DNA of 64,000 nucleotides from Chloroflexota bacterium. Lineage in GTDB: Bacteria > Chloroflexota > Anaerolineae > Caldilineales > Caldilineaceae. The stretch is taken from contig BOKO01000003.1 of assembly GCA_016861025.1 (NCBI GenBank), positions 464,219-528,218 on the forward strand, read 5' to 3'. Positions 52,879 to 63,280 of this stretch are shown here, piece after piece. The position numbers and the translations under genes are program-made. The notes beneath the pieces were generated by a model, which was given only the letters and a program-made list of their open reading frames with translations, made no database searches and was not told where the DNA came from. The first letter of the stretch is position 1; the number at the start of each line of letters is the position of its first letter.

Positions 52879-52956
52879 CGTGTTTCGTGTTGCGTGTTTC
52901 GTATTACGTGAGATGAACCACCCAAGCACGCAGCACGTAGCACGCAATACGCAACA
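52879..52956. repeat. Heptad-built inverted repeat, family A, copy 4
   Basis: Left arm 52879-52914 has units like TTTCGTG and TTGCGTG; right arm 52924-52956 has AGCACGC and AATACGC. The arms are partly complementary. It fills the gap between the Nudix gene and hisD. Confidence 0.7.
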
Positions 52957-52972
52957 GAAAGTTCTACGAACA

Positions 52973-54295
<1,323 letters not shown>

Positions 54296-54336
54296 GTTTT
54301 CAATCGTCCATGGTTTTTGACACAAAGGAGCTAGGC

Positions 54337-56178
54337 ATGAAGAAACAGTCATTCTTTCTGCGAATTACGCTATTATTTGCAATCATACTTGCAGTCGGAG
54401 CGTCGCCAGCAGTCGCCCAGGAAGATACAGGCTTCACGCTGACGATCTTGCACACGAACGACACGCACGCTCGCATCGAGCAGTTTGCGGGCAGCGGCAG
54501 CACATGCAGCGAGGAGCAGGCGGCAGCCGGTCAATGTGTGGGCGGTGTGGCGCGGCGTGCGACCAAGATCGCCGAACTGATGGGGAGCGCGACCAACCCG
54601 ATCCTCGTCGATGCGGGCGACCAGTTCCAAGGGTCGCTCTACTACACCGAATACCGCGGCGCGGAAGCCGCCGAATTCATGCCGATGCTCGGCTATCAAG
54701 CCATGGCGATCGGCAACCACGAGTTCGACGACGGCCCCGCCAACCTGGCGAAGTTCATCGACAGCGTCGGGCTGCCGGTGCTCAGCGCCAACATCGACGC
54801 CAGCGCCGACCCTGACCTGGCGGGCAAGATTTCACCCTACACTGTGCTAGACGTGAACGGCGAACAGGTCGGCATCATCGGTCTCACCACCAACACCACG
54901 CCCTTCAGTTCCAGTCCGGGCGACACGATTGCGTTTGGTGAGTATGTCGCTTCGCTCGAACCGGTGATCGCCGATCTGGAAGCGCAGGGCATCAACAAAA
55001 TCGTGCTGCTCAGCCACATCGGCTATGCCGACGACCAGACATTAGCCGCCGCCATCGACGGCATCGACGTGATTGTGGGCGGGCACAGCCACACGCTGCT
55101 CGCCAACACCATTGAAGGCGCATCCGGTCCCTACCCAACGGTGGTTGACTCACCCAGTGGTGCGCCCGTGTTGATCGTGCAGGCGGAGGCTTACGGCAAG
55201 TATCTCGGCAATCTGGAGGTCACCTTCGACGCCGACGGTGTGGCGAGCGCCTGGCAGGGTGAACCGCTCTTGCTCGACGCCAGCGTGGCGGAAGACCCGG
55301 ATGTGCTGGCGCGCGTGCAGGCATTGGGACAGTCGTTGGCGGAACTGCGCAACACAGTCGTCGGTCAATCCGCCATCGACTTGGACGGCAGCCGCACGTC
55401 CTGCCGCTTCGGTGAGTGCACGATGGGCAACCTGATCGCCGACGCCATGTTATGGGCGACGCAGAACGACGGTGCGCAGGTCGCCATTGAAAACGGCGGC
55501 GGCATCCGCGCCAGCCTGCCCGCGGGCGACGTCACCAGGGGCGGCGTGCTCGAGGTGCTGCCCTTTGGCAACATGGCGGCAACCTTTGGCTTGAAAGGCG
55601 CCGACCTGCTGCTGGCGCTCGAAAATGGCGTCAGCCGCGCCGAAAACCCCGACAACGAGGGCACCGGTCGCTTCCCGCAGGTGGCGGGCATCCGCTTCAG
55701 TTGGGACGGCGGCAAGCCGGCGGGCGAACGCATCGTTTCCGCCGAGGTGCGCAACGCCGACGGCAGCTTCAGCCCGGTCGATCCGGACGCTGTCTACCAG
55801 GTCGTGACCAACGACTTCCTGCGCCGTGGCGGCGACGAGTACACCATCTTCGCCGAGGCAGCGATCAACCCGTATGACTTCGGCTCGCCGCTCGACCAGA
55901 TTCTGGCGGACTACATCGCGGCGTTCTCGCCGGTGAACCCGGTCATCGAGGGGCGCATCACGCGCGTCGATGCGGCAGCGCCGGAGCCAACCCCGACGCC
56001 AACCGAGGAGCCGGCTGCTGAGCCAACGCCAACGCCTGCACCCACTGAAGAACCGCCTACCGGGCTGCCGACTACCGGCGCCAGCGTCGAAGGCTGGACG
56101 CTGCTTGCCGCGCTGCTCGTGATCGCGGCGCTGGCTACAACGCAGATCTTGCGACACCGCTCGACCATGAACCGGTAG
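54337..56178 (+). CDS. 5'-nucleotidase/UshA-like phosphoesterase with LPxTG sorting signal
   Basis: A 613-residue exported protein; AAAGGAG precedes the ATG and a Sec signal peptide ends near ASPAVAQ. The metallophosphatase domain shows ILHTNDTHAR, VDAGDQFQGS, GNHEFDD and GGHSHT; the 5'-nucleotidase C-terminal domain shows ENGGGIRASL and PFGNMAAT. After a Pro/Thr/Glu repeat linker the C-terminus carries LPTTG (residues 577-581), a hydrophobic helix and a basic tail, a classic sortase substrate signal. It probably hydrolyses extracellular nucleotides for phosphate or nucleoside scavenging. It lies between hisD and hisC. Confidence 0.93.
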   Translation: MKKQSFFLRITLLFAIILAVGASPAVAQEDTGFTLTILHTNDTHARIEQFAGSGSTCSEEQAAAGQCVGGVARRATKIAELMGSATNPILVDAGDQFQGSLYYTEYRGAEAAEFMPMLGYQAMAIGNHEFDDGPANLAKFIDSVGLPVLSANIDASADPDLAGKISPYTVLDVNGEQVGIIGLTTNTTPFSSSPGDTIAFGEYVASLEPVIADLEAQGINKIVLLSHIGYADDQTLAAAIDGIDVIVGGHSHTLLANTIEGASGPYPTVVDSPSGAPVLIVQAEAYGKYLGNLEVTFDADGVASAWQGEPLLLDASVAEDPDVLARVQALGQSLAELRNTVVGQSAIDLDGSRTSCRFGECTMGNLIADAMLWATQNDGAQVAIENGGGIRASLPAGDVTRGGVLEVLPFGNMAATFGLKGADLLLALENGVSRAENPDNEGTGRFPQVAGIRFSWDGGKPAGERIVSAEVRNADGSFSPVDPDAVYQVVTNDFLRRGGDEYTIFAEAAINPYDFGSPLDQILADYIAAFSPVNPVIEGRITRVDAAAPEPTPTPTEEPAAEPTPTPAPTEEPPTGLPTTGASVEGWTLLAALLVIAALATTQILRHRSTMNR

Positions 56179-56198
56179 GTTCGTTACCACTGACTCAT

Positions 56199-56264
56199 TG
56201 ATCCGCAGATTGCGCAGATTTCGCAGAGAAAACTTGGTGATTTTTCTGCGTAATCTGCGGATCA
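56199..56264. repeat. Inverted repeat of CCGCAGATT units, family B, copy 2
   Basis: The 20 bases from 56199 pair with the 20 ending at 56264 at 19 of 20 positions; units of the form GCAGATT recur every 9 bp in the left arm. Located between the nucleotidase gene and hisC. Confidence 0.8.
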
Positions 56265-56302
56265 TCAGCTTGAATCTTGAAACGAAAGTTCAGTTGCTCA
56301 GT

Positions 56303-57439
56303 ATGACCAATCCTCTCCTGGAATCTCGGTTCGATGTGCGTGCTTTAGTGCGGAGCGAGCTTGCTGCGCTCGAAGCGTACACGCCGATTGTGCCGTTCGA
56401 GGTGTTGAGCGCACGGTTGGGCTTGCCGGCGGCGCAGATCGTCAAACTCGACGCCAACGAGAATCCCTACGGGCCGGCGCCAGCGGTGATCGAGGCGCTG
56501 GCAGAGTACAATTTTTATCACATTTACCCAGACCCACAGCAAACCGAATTGCGTAATGCGCTGGCAGGATATGTTGATGTGGCGGCGGAGCACATCCTGC
56601 CCAGCCACGGCGCCGACGAAATGCTCGATTATCTGTGCCGAATTTTCTTGCAGCCGGGCGACGCCATCGTCGACTGCCCGCCGACCTTTGGCATGTACAG
56701 TTTCGACGCACATCTCACCGGCGCCGAAGTAATCGAAGTCTGGCGGCGCGCAGATTATGGCGTCGATGTCGATGCGGTGGAGCGGGCAGTGCTGGAGCAA
56801 CCAACCGGGCGCGTCAAGCTGCTCTTTCTCACCTCGCCCAACAACCCATCGGGCACGTGGCTGCCGGACGAGGAATTGCTGCGACTGCTGCGGCTGCCGG
56901 TGATGGTGGTGCTCGACGAGGCGTATGTCGAGTTTGCCGACCATCCGAGCCGGGCGGCGTGGGTGTTGCAGCACGATAACCTGGTTGTCCTGCGCACCTT
57001 CAGCAAGGCGGCGGGGATCGCCGGGCTGCGGCTGGGCTACGGCGTCTGCCCGTCGTGGCTGATGGCGGAACTGTGGAAGTTCAAGCAACCGTACAATGTC
57101 AACGTCGCGGCGACAGTGGCGGGGCTGGCGAGTCTGCGCGATCTCGACTATCTGCGCGCCACGGTCGAGAAGCTAAAAAATGAGCGACGGCGGCTGTCTG
57201 CACTGCTGACGGGCGTGCCTTTTCTGGAGCCGCAGCCGTCGGAGGCGAACTTTGTGCTCTGCCGCGTCGTCGGACGCAGCGCCAAAGAGGTTAAGCAGAC
57301 GCTCGAACAACAGGGCATTCTGGTGCGCTATTATAGCAAGCCAGGGCTGGACAATTGCATTCGCATTTCGGTGGGGCGACCGGAGCAAACAGATCGGCTG
57401 ATGGCGGCGCTGCACGAAATCAGCGACCTGACAGTATAA
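56303..57439 (+). CDS. hisC: Histidinol-phosphate aminotransferase
   Basis: PLP enzyme of histidine synthesis, 378 aa. KLDANENPYGPAP at the N-terminus, TSPNNPSGTW (PLP Asn), VLDEAYVEF (Asp/Tyr) and the Schiff-base Lys in TFSKAAGIAGLRLGY are visible. The ATG at 56303 is chosen because the upstream frame translates the repeat element. Confidence 0.95.
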   Translation: MTNPLLESRFDVRALVRSELAALEAYTPIVPFEVLSARLGLPAAQIVKLDANENPYGPAPAVIEALAEYNFYHIYPDPQQTELRNALAGYVDVAAEHILPSHGADEMLDYLCRIFLQPGDAIVDCPPTFGMYSFDAHLTGAEVIEVWRRADYGVDVDAVERAVLEQPTGRVKLLFLTSPNNPSGTWLPDEELLRLLRLPVMVVLDEAYVEFADHPSRAAWVLQHDNLVVLRTFSKAAGIAGLRLGYGVCPSWLMAELWKFKQPYNVNVAATVAGLASLRDLDYLRATVEKLKNERRRLSALLTGVPFLEPQPSEANFVLCRVVGRSAKEVKQTLEQQGILVRYYSKPGLDNCIRISVGRPEQTDRLMAALHEISDLTV

Positions 57440-57475
57440 TATATAGTCAAATCCGCATTTGGAAAGAGAGGAACT

Positions 57476-58000
57476 ATGTCCCTACCAGTTCAGCTTCAGG
57501 AAGGTGAAACCGTTGCCCGCATCATCAAACGCCATCCGCTCTCGTTGATCGGGCGCATTGTTGCGGTTGCGGTGCTGCTGATCGTCGGCTTGTTCGTGTG
57601 GCAGTGGCTGCGCAGCATCGGCGGCGGGATGCAAGTGACGGCCGACATACTGATGGGAGTTGGCACGCTGGTCGCTGTCGCCTATATTGCGATCTATTGG
57701 TATCGCTACGCGAATGACCTGTGGATTGTCACCAGTCAGCGCCTGATCGACTCGACAAAGACGACCCCCTTCAGCCACGACATCAAGACCGCCAACCTGA
57801 CCAACATCCAGGACATCAACATCCGCAAGCGTGGCATTTTTCAGACGATCTTTGAGTACGGCGACGTGATCTGCCAGACCGCGTCGGCGTCGGGACACAC
57901 CTTCGAGTTTCTGGGCGTGGCAAAACCGGCGGAGGTGCTCGACCTGATCGACGACCAACGTTCGCTGGCGCAACGCAACAATCTGTCAGCCAAAGTGTAA
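57476..58000 (+). CDS. PH-domain (bPH2/YdbS-like) membrane protein
   Basis: A 174-residue protein with two membrane segments (about residues 24-46 and 57-77), followed by a bacterial PH-like domain (WIVTSQRLIDSTKTTPFSHD, NLTNIQDINIRKRGIFQTIF, YGDVICQTA). GAGAGGAA precedes the ATG. Function unknown. It lies between hisC and hisB, probably in the same transcript. Confidence 0.8.
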   Translation: MSLPVQLQEGETVARIIKRHPLSLIGRIVAVAVLLIVGLFVWQWLRSIGGGMQVTADILMGVGTLVAVAYIAIYWYRYANDLWIVTSQRLIDSTKTTPFSHDIKTANLTNIQDINIRKRGIFQTIFEYGDVICQTASASGHTFEFLGVAKPAEVLDLIDDQRSLAQRNNLSAKV

Positions 58001-58015
58001 AGGACTCCTACAGCG

Positions 58016-58606
58016 ATGCGCACCGGAACGATTCATCGCAAAACGGGCGAGACCGAGGTCGAGGTGACCTTCGTCGTCGATGGAACGGGCAAAGCCGAGA
58101 TCGACACCGGCATCGGCTTTCTTGATCACATGTTGACGCTGCTGGCGGGACACGGGTTGTTCGACCTGACCGTTCACGCCCGCGGCGATCTGCACATTGA
58201 CGCCCACCACACCGCCGAAGACGTTTTCATCTGCCTGGGCAAGGCGTTCGACCAGGCGCTAGGCGAACGGCGCGGGCTGGTGCGCACGGCGCATTCGTAT
58301 GTGCCGATGGACGAGGCGCTGGCGCTGGTGGCCGTCGATCTGGGTGGGCGTCCCTATTGCGTCTTCGAATGTGAATTTGCGACCCCAGCGGTGGGGACAA
58401 TGGGAACCGACCTGATCTTCCATCTGTTCGAGTCGCTGGCAATCCACGGGCGAATGAACCTTCATGCCCGAGTGCTCTACGGGCGCAACGATCACCACAA
58501 GATCGAGGCGCTGTTCAAGGCGCTGGCGCGTGCGCTCGATGCCGCCACATTGATCGACCCGCGACGACAAGGTGTACCTAGCACCAAAGGCACGTTGACG
58601 ATATAG
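58016..58606 (+). CDS. hisB: Imidazoleglycerol-phosphate dehydratase
   Basis: Manganese enzyme of histidine synthesis, 196 aa, monofunctional. Metal motifs HIDAHHTAEDVFICLGKA and RNDHHKIEALFKALARAL are intact, and GFLDHMLTLLAGHGLFDL is typical. AAAGGA lies upstream. It is nine bases before murQ. Confidence 0.97.
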   Translation: MRTGTIHRKTGETEVEVTFVVDGTGKAEIDTGIGFLDHMLTLLAGHGLFDLTVHARGDLHIDAHHTAEDVFICLGKAFDQALGERRGLVRTAHSYVPMDEALALVAVDLGGRPYCVFECEFATPAVGTMGTDLIFHLFESLAIHGRMNLHARVLYGRNDHHKIEALFKALARALDAATLIDPRRQGVPSTKGTLTI

Positions 58607-58615
58607 AGGACTCGC

Positions 58616-59521
58616 ATGGATCTACATAAGCTGATCACAGAACAACGCAACCCTAACACGTTGACGATCGATGAGATGGATTCGCTCGACATCGTGACAG
58701 CGATCAATCGGGAGGATGCGCGTGTAGCCGCCGCCGTCGAATTAGTGCTATACGAAATCGCCGCGCTGGTTGATGCTGCGACTACAGCGCTGGCGAACGG
58801 TGGGCGGCTGATCTACGTCGGCGCGGGCACGAGTGGGCGGCTGGGCGTGCTCGACGCATCCGAATGCCCGCCCACCTTTGGCGCCGATCCACGACAGATC
58901 GTCGGTGTGATCGCAGGCGGCGAGCGGGCGCTGCGCCATGCGGTGGAGGGCGCCGAAGACGACATTGAGCAGGCTGTCGAGGATATGAAGGCATTAGGAC
59001 TATGCGCCAGCGATGTTGTCGTCGGCATTGCCGCCTCTGGACGCACGCCTTATACGCTGGCGGCCATGCAATACGCGCGCAGCATCGACGCTAAGGTGGG
59101 TTGCATCGTCAATAATCCGCACACGCCGATGGAAAAGGTGGCGCATTATCCGATCGTCGTGTTGTGTGGGCCAGAAGTCGTTACGGGTTCGACGCGCATG
59201 AAAGCGGGCACGGCGCAAAAGATGGTGCTCAACATGATCTCGACCGCCACGATGATTCGGTTGGGCAAGGTCTATGAGAACTTGATGATCGACGTGACGC
59301 CCACCAACGACAAACTGCGGGCGCGGGCGATCAATATCATTCAAACGATCACGGATGCCGACGCCGAAGCGGCAGAACAGGCGCTAGATGTCTATGGCTC
59401 GGTCAAGGCGGCGGCGTTTGCGCTGCTCACCGGCGCCAGCGGCGAGGAGGTGTATAATGCGCTGGCTGCCAGCAATGGACATTTGAAGCGCGCCGTCCAG
59501 GCGTATCTTCAACCATCGTAA
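58616..59521 (+). CDS. murQ: N-acetylmuramic acid 6-phosphate etherase
   Basis: Cleaves the lactyl ether of MurNAc-6-P in cell-wall recycling, 301 aa. The SIS domain shows YVGAGTSGRLGVLDASECPP, GIAASGRTPYTLAA and GSTRMKAGTAQKMVLNMIST, the family signature. The C-terminal helical part follows. No MurNAc kinase or PTS gene is adjacent, so the pathway partner lies elsewhere. Confidence 0.96.
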   Translation: MDLHKLITEQRNPNTLTIDEMDSLDIVTAINREDARVAAAVELVLYEIAALVDAATTALANGGRLIYVGAGTSGRLGVLDASECPPTFGADPRQIVGVIAGGERALRHAVEGAEDDIEQAVEDMKALGLCASDVVVGIAASGRTPYTLAAMQYARSIDAKVGCIVNNPHTPMEKVAHYPIVVLCGPEVVTGSTRMKAGTAQKMVLNMISTATMIRLGKVYENLMIDVTPTNDKLRARAINIIQTITDADAEAAEQALDVYGSVKAAAFALLTGASGEEVYNALAASNGHLKRAVQAYLQPS

Positions 59522-59549
59522 CGAATTTGTGAAGCGAAAGGACTTCATC

Positions 59550-60011
59550 ATGGCTGACGAACAAGAGCGACCCAACCCGACCGAACAACTAAATGAACTG
59601 TTGATCAATGCACGCAACGAACTGATCGTGCAGGCCGCCAACCTCTTCATGCTCGGTCAAAAGGCGGTGCACCTCGGTCTCGGCGCGGCGGCATTGACCA
59701 AAGACGAGATCAGCGAGATGTTGACGCGCATGGTCGAACGCGGCGAGATCGCCGAGGCGGACATCCAGAAGAACGTCGATGCGCTGGTCGAACGCGTGCG
59801 CGCTCGCGGCGAAGCGACCGACGCTGAGCTGCAGGAGTTCGCCCAAAAAGCCACCGTCGTGCTCAAGGAAAACTTGCGCACGATCCTGGATCAGGTCAAA
59901 TTGCCTGGCGGCCAAAGCGTCGAGGAGGTCGTGCGCCACACCATTGGTGGCGCGACCGGCGCCTCCGCCGACGCCACTAAAGCCGCACCCACCGACCCAC
60001 CCAGTGCGTAG
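59550..60011 (+). CDS. Phasin-superfamily-like coiled-coil protein
   Basis: A 153-residue largely alpha-helical protein. AAAGGA precedes the ATG at 59550. The segment ELIVQAANLFMLGQKAVHLG and the following amphipathic helices resemble poly(hydroxyalkanoate)-granule phasins of the PhaI type; the C-terminus is Ala/Thr/Pro-rich and disordered. No PHA synthase gene is near, so granule association is unproven. Confidence 0.6.
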   Translation: MADEQERPNPTEQLNELLINARNELIVQAANLFMLGQKAVHLGLGAAALTKDEISEMLTRMVERGEIAEADIQKNVDALVERVRARGEATDAELQEFAQKATVVLKENLRTILDQVKLPGGQSVEEVVRHTIGGATGASADATKAAPTDPPSA

Positions 60012-60027
60012 AACACAAAAAGAAGAT

Positions 60028-60174
60028 TGATCCGCAGATTCCGCCGATAATGATCCTCCATTTCGATCAGCGTAATCTGCGGATCAACCGGCAAGATATC
60101 CATCCGCAGATTTCGCTGATTTCACAGAATGATTCTCCATTTCAATCTGCGCAATCTGCGTAATCTGCGGATAT
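60028..60174. repeat. Two successive hairpins of CCGCAGATT units, family B, copies 3 and 4
   Basis: First hairpin 60028-60086 and second 60102-60172 both start with ATCCGCAGATT and end with AATCTGCGGAT. Both loops contain AATGATCCTCCATTTC or a one-base variant, so the element has been duplicated with its loop. It fills the gap before the aldehyde:ferredoxin oxidoreductase. Confidence 0.82.
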
Positions 60175-60240
60175 TTGGCTTGACACGGTGTTCCACACCG
60201 CAACACTCCATCCTGCGCAATGACAGAAAAGGAGCCAACT

Positions 60241-62136
60241 ATGCCTCACGGTTATCACGGAAAAATCCTGGTCGTGAATTTGAGCACAGGCGCCATGCAG
60301 ATCGACGAGCACGATGAAACGTGGTATCGAACCTACATGGGCGGCACGAATTTCGGCATGTACTACATCCTCAAGCACACGCCGCCCGGCGCCGACGCGC
60401 TTGGGCCTGACAACGTGCTGACGCTGATGTTGAGCGTACTGACTGGCGCGCCCTTTTCGGGGCAGAGCCGCATGACCGCCAACGCCAAATCGCCGCTAAC
60501 CGGCGCTATCGGCGACGCTCAGGCGGGCGGCTTCTTCCCGGCGGAGATGAAAAACGCAGGTTTCGACGGCGTCGTCTTTTTGGGCAAGGCGGAAAGACCG
60601 GTCTATCTCTGGCTCAAGGATGGGCGGGCTGAACTGCGCGACGCCTCGCACCTGTGGGGGTTGGGGTCGTGGGAGACCGAGACGCGCATCCGTGCGGAAT
60701 TAGGCGACAACAAGGTCGAAGTGACGTGCTGCGGGCCGGCGGGCGAGAACCTGGTGCGCACCGCCGCCATTATCAATATGCGAAATCGAGCCGCCGGTCG
60801 CACCGGATTGGGCGCAGTGATGGGGTCGAAAAATCTGAAGGCGGTGGCCGTGCGCGGGTCGCTGCGCCCCACCTATGCCGACCCCAAAGGCGTCAAGGCA
60901 GTGGCGTCGTTGGGCGCGGCCGAATTCAAAACGAACCGCGGCATGCAGGAACTGGGCGAGCTCGGCACGGCGGGCGTGGTGCTCAGCCAGGAGTTTGCCG
61001 GCGGTTTGCCTACGCGAAATTACCAGAGTGGACACTTTGAACACGCCGAAGAAATCTCCGGCGAGCGGCTGGCGGAGACAATCCTGGTGGATCGCGACAC
61101 CTGCTACGCGTGTGTGGTGCGCTGCAAACGCGAGGTCGAGACCGATGACGAATATCAGATCAAGCGCGAGCTGGGTGGCCCTGAATACGAGACGATTGCG
61201 ACCTTTGGCTCCTACTGCGAAATCCGCGACCTGGCTGCGGTCTCCAAAGCCAACGCACTTTGCAACGACTACGGTCTCGACACGATCGGCGCCGGCGCCA
61301 CGATTGCCTGGGCGATCGAATGCTACGAAGACGGCATCCTGACCGACGCTGACACCGACGGGCTTGCACTGCGCTGGGGCGACGCCAAAGCCATGCTCGC
61401 TGCGTTGGAGGCGATGGCGTTCCGCCGCGGACGACTGGGCAATTTGCTGGCGGAAGGCTCGGCGCGCGCCGCCGCGCAGATCGGGCCCGACGCACAGGCG
61501 CGGCTAATTACCGTCAAGGGCGCGGAAGCGCCAGCGCACATGCCGCAGGTCAAGCGCAGCATGGGGCTGATCTACGCGGTCAATCCCTTCGGCGCCGACC
61601 ACCAGTCGAGCGAACACGACACCTCCTACGAGGAGAATTCCGGCGAGCGCAGTTTGGGCTGGCTGGCGGAGCTGGGTCTCACCCGCCCCGTCCCCGCCAC
61701 CGACCTGGGCGAGGAGAAGGTCGAGTTCACACTGATCACACAATACTGGACAAGCCTGATGGATGTGCTCAACCTCTGCCAGTTCGACTGGGGCGCAACC
61801 TGGCAGTTGTACGGGCCATCGACGGTGGCGCAGGTGGTCAACGCAGTCACCGGCTGGGACACGACACTGCCGGAGCTGATGGAAGTTGGCGCGCGCCGCG
61901 TCAACCTGATGAAGGTCTTCAACGCACGCGAGGGCTTCACGCGCGAGGACGACAAGCTCTCGCCGCGCCTGCACCAACCGCTCACCGGCGGCGTCAGCGA
62001 CGGTCTGCGCGTGACCGAAGAGGAGATCGAGCACGCCAAGGATCTCTACTACAAGCTGGCAGGGTGGGACGTAGCGACGGGGAATCCGACGATGGAGAGG
62101 CTGCAGGAGCTTGGAATTGGGTGGGCGGTGGAATGA
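60241..62136 (+). CDS. Aldehyde:ferredoxin oxidoreductase family protein (tungsten/molybdenum pterin)
   Basis: A 631-residue cytoplasmic enzyme. The N-terminal domain (HGKILVVNLSTGAMQIDE, FGMYYILKHTPPGADAL) and pterin-binding region are typical. Iron-sulfur ligands are CYACVVRC (C-x2-C-x3-C) plus a distal Cys in LNLCQFDWGATW. The family oxidises aldehydes, or reduces acids, with ferredoxin and a W- or Mo-bispterin. AAAGGAG precedes the ATG at 60241. No ferredoxin or cofactor genes adjoin it. Aldehyde substrate unknown. Confidence 0.9.
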   Translation: MPHGYHGKILVVNLSTGAMQIDEHDETWYRTYMGGTNFGMYYILKHTPPGADALGPDNVLTLMLSVLTGAPFSGQSRMTANAKSPLTGAIGDAQAGGFFPAEMKNAGFDGVVFLGKAERPVYLWLKDGRAELRDASHLWGLGSWETETRIRAELGDNKVEVTCCGPAGENLVRTAAIINMRNRAAGRTGLGAVMGSKNLKAVAVRGSLRPTYADPKGVKAVASLGAAEFKTNRGMQELGELGTAGVVLSQEFAGGLPTRNYQSGHFEHAEEISGERLAETILVDRDTCYACVVRCKREVETDDEYQIKRELGGPEYETIATFGSYCEIRDLAAVSKANALCNDYGLDTIGAGATIAWAIECYEDGILTDADTDGLALRWGDAKAMLAALEAMAFRRGRLGNLLAEGSARAAAQIGPDAQARLITVKGAEAPAHMPQVKRSMGLIYAVNPFGADHQSSEHDTSYEENSGERSLGWLAELGLTRPVPATDLGEEKVEFTLITQYWTSLMDVLNLCQFDWGATWQLYGPSTVAQVVNAVTGWDTTLPELMEVGARRVNLMKVFNAREGFTREDDKLSPRLHQPLTGGVSDGLRVTEEEIEHAKDLYYKLAGWDVATGNPTMERLQELGIGWAVE

Positions 62137-62170
62137 GAGATTGGAGATTGGAGATTGGAGATTGGAGATT
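62136..62170. repeat. Tandem GGAGATT heptad repeat
   Basis: Five consecutive copies of GGAGATT (the first incomplete) begin at the stop codon of the oxidoreductase gene. Direct repeats only, no inverted arm. It marks the boundary to the integron-like segment. Confidence 0.8.
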
Positions 62171-62249
62171 AAGCGATTGGGAGTGCTGGCGCTCGTTGGA
62201 TTGAGGTTGAAGAAGGGTGGCGGCGGATGAGGCTGTCACCCTCCTTTAT

Positions 62250-62405
62250 TCAGTGATCGAGGGGGCTGCGCACGGTGCGGGGGCCACGGTTGAGAACGTG
62301 CGTGTAAATTTGCGTGGTCTTGACATCCTTGTGGCCGAGCAACTCCTGAACTGTGCGGATGTCGTAGCCGGCTTCGAGCAGGTGGGTGGCAAAACAGTGG
62401 ACGAA
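62250..62405 (-). pseudogene. Remnant of an integron-type tyrosine recombinase (IntI) C-terminus
   Basis: About 52 C-terminal residues remain: HCFATHLLEAGYDIRTVQEL, LGHKDVKTTQIYTHVLNRG, RTVRSPLD. The HVLNRG...VRSPLD ending is characteristic of integron integrases. His (LGH) and nucleophile Tyr (IYTH) are kept, but the Arg that should precede HCFATH is Val. The open frame continues upstream to 62516 with unrelated sequence, so the N-terminal three quarters are lost. It points away from the cassette-like genes, as intI does in integrons. Confidence 0.72.
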
Positions 62406-62572
62406 ATGCCCCAGACAACAGTTGTGGATATTTTGCCGATTGGCTTGTGAATCGGACGCTGGGCGGATCATATCTTCCGATTTGCATGATATTGCTTTTT
62501 GGAGAGAATTCATCAATCATTTGCTCGATAATGACAAGTTTGGCGGACATCCGAACACGCGAGATGAGAATC

Positions 62573-63211
62573 ATGAGCAGAGTATTCGTCAACATTGGAC
62601 TTAGCCTCGATGGCTACATGGCACCGGAAGGAATGACCATGGAGAATTGGGACAAGCCTGAGTACAAGAACTGGGGCGCTAAGTGGGGTGCGCTGATGGC
62701 CTGGATCCTCAATCAACAGTACATCCGCGAGAACCTCAAGCTCGGACCAGGGGGAGAGACCGGCCCGGTCAATGACCTGGTTAGCAGCACCACGGAGCGC
62801 ATCGGTGCCAACATTATGGGCAAGCGAATGTTCGACCAAGGCGAGCGCGCCTGGCCAGAGGAGGCTCCGTTTCACACACCGGTATACGTTCTTACCCATG
62901 AGAAACGCGAACCCTGGGTGCGCCCCGGTGGGACGACCTTTTACTTCATCAATGACGGGCCGGAGCGTGCCCTAGAGTTGGCTCGGGAATCCGCAGGCAG
63001 TCGTGATATTCGTATCGCGGGTGGAGCGGATGTGATCCAGCAGTACCTGAACCTGGGTGTCGTCGACGAGCTGGAAATCGCCCTGGCACCCGTGTTGTTC
63101 GGCGGCGGGCGGCGTCTCTTCGAGAACCTGCGCGAGCCCGTGCCGCAGTTTCGTATTGACAAGGTTCTTAATAGTTCCGCCGCCACACACTTGCGCTATG
63201 TGCGTCAGTGA
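62573..63211 (+). CDS. RibD C-terminal/dihydrofolate-reductase-like family protein
   Basis: A 212-residue NADPH-dependent reductase-like protein. SRVFVNIGLSLDGYMAPEG at the N-terminus and RIAGGADVIQQYLNLGVVDE, LEIALAPVLFGGGRRLFENL are family hallmarks. An ATG at 62564 is a possible alternative start. Such proteins are frequent passengers of integron cassettes. It follows the intI remnant and is followed within 6 bp by an attC-like palindrome. Substrate unknown. Confidence 0.86.
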   Translation: MSRVFVNIGLSLDGYMAPEGMTMENWDKPEYKNWGAKWGALMAWILNQQYIRENLKLGPGGETGPVNDLVSSTTERIGANIMGKRMFDQGERAWPEEAPFHTPVYVLTHEKREPWVRPGGTTFYFINDGPERALELARESAGSRDIRIAGGADVIQQYLNLGVVDELEIALAPVLFGGGRRLFENLREPVPQFRIDKVLNSSAATHLRYVRQ

Positions 63212-63216
63212 GAGCG

Positions 63217-63280
63217 ACCTAACAACCGGGTGCAGCGGACGGTCTGCTACGCCGCCCCCCCCCCGCTGCACCCAACGGGC
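63217..63280 (+). other. attC-like recombination site (degenerate)
   Basis: ACCTAAC (63217-63223) matches the RYYYAAC core consensus. GGGTGCAGCGG (63228-63238) pairs perfectly with CCGCTGCACCC (63263-63273) as the internal arms would. The expected second core GTTRRRY is replaced by AACGGGC (63274-63280), and the loop contains a run of ten C. The position right after a gene stop is that of a cassette attC. Decay or an unrelated palindrome are alternatives. Confidence 0.45.

Noticed and set aside
62217..62450. Plus-strand open frame across the integrase remnant
   Set aside because: It is the complement of the recognisable IntI C-terminus and has no family match.
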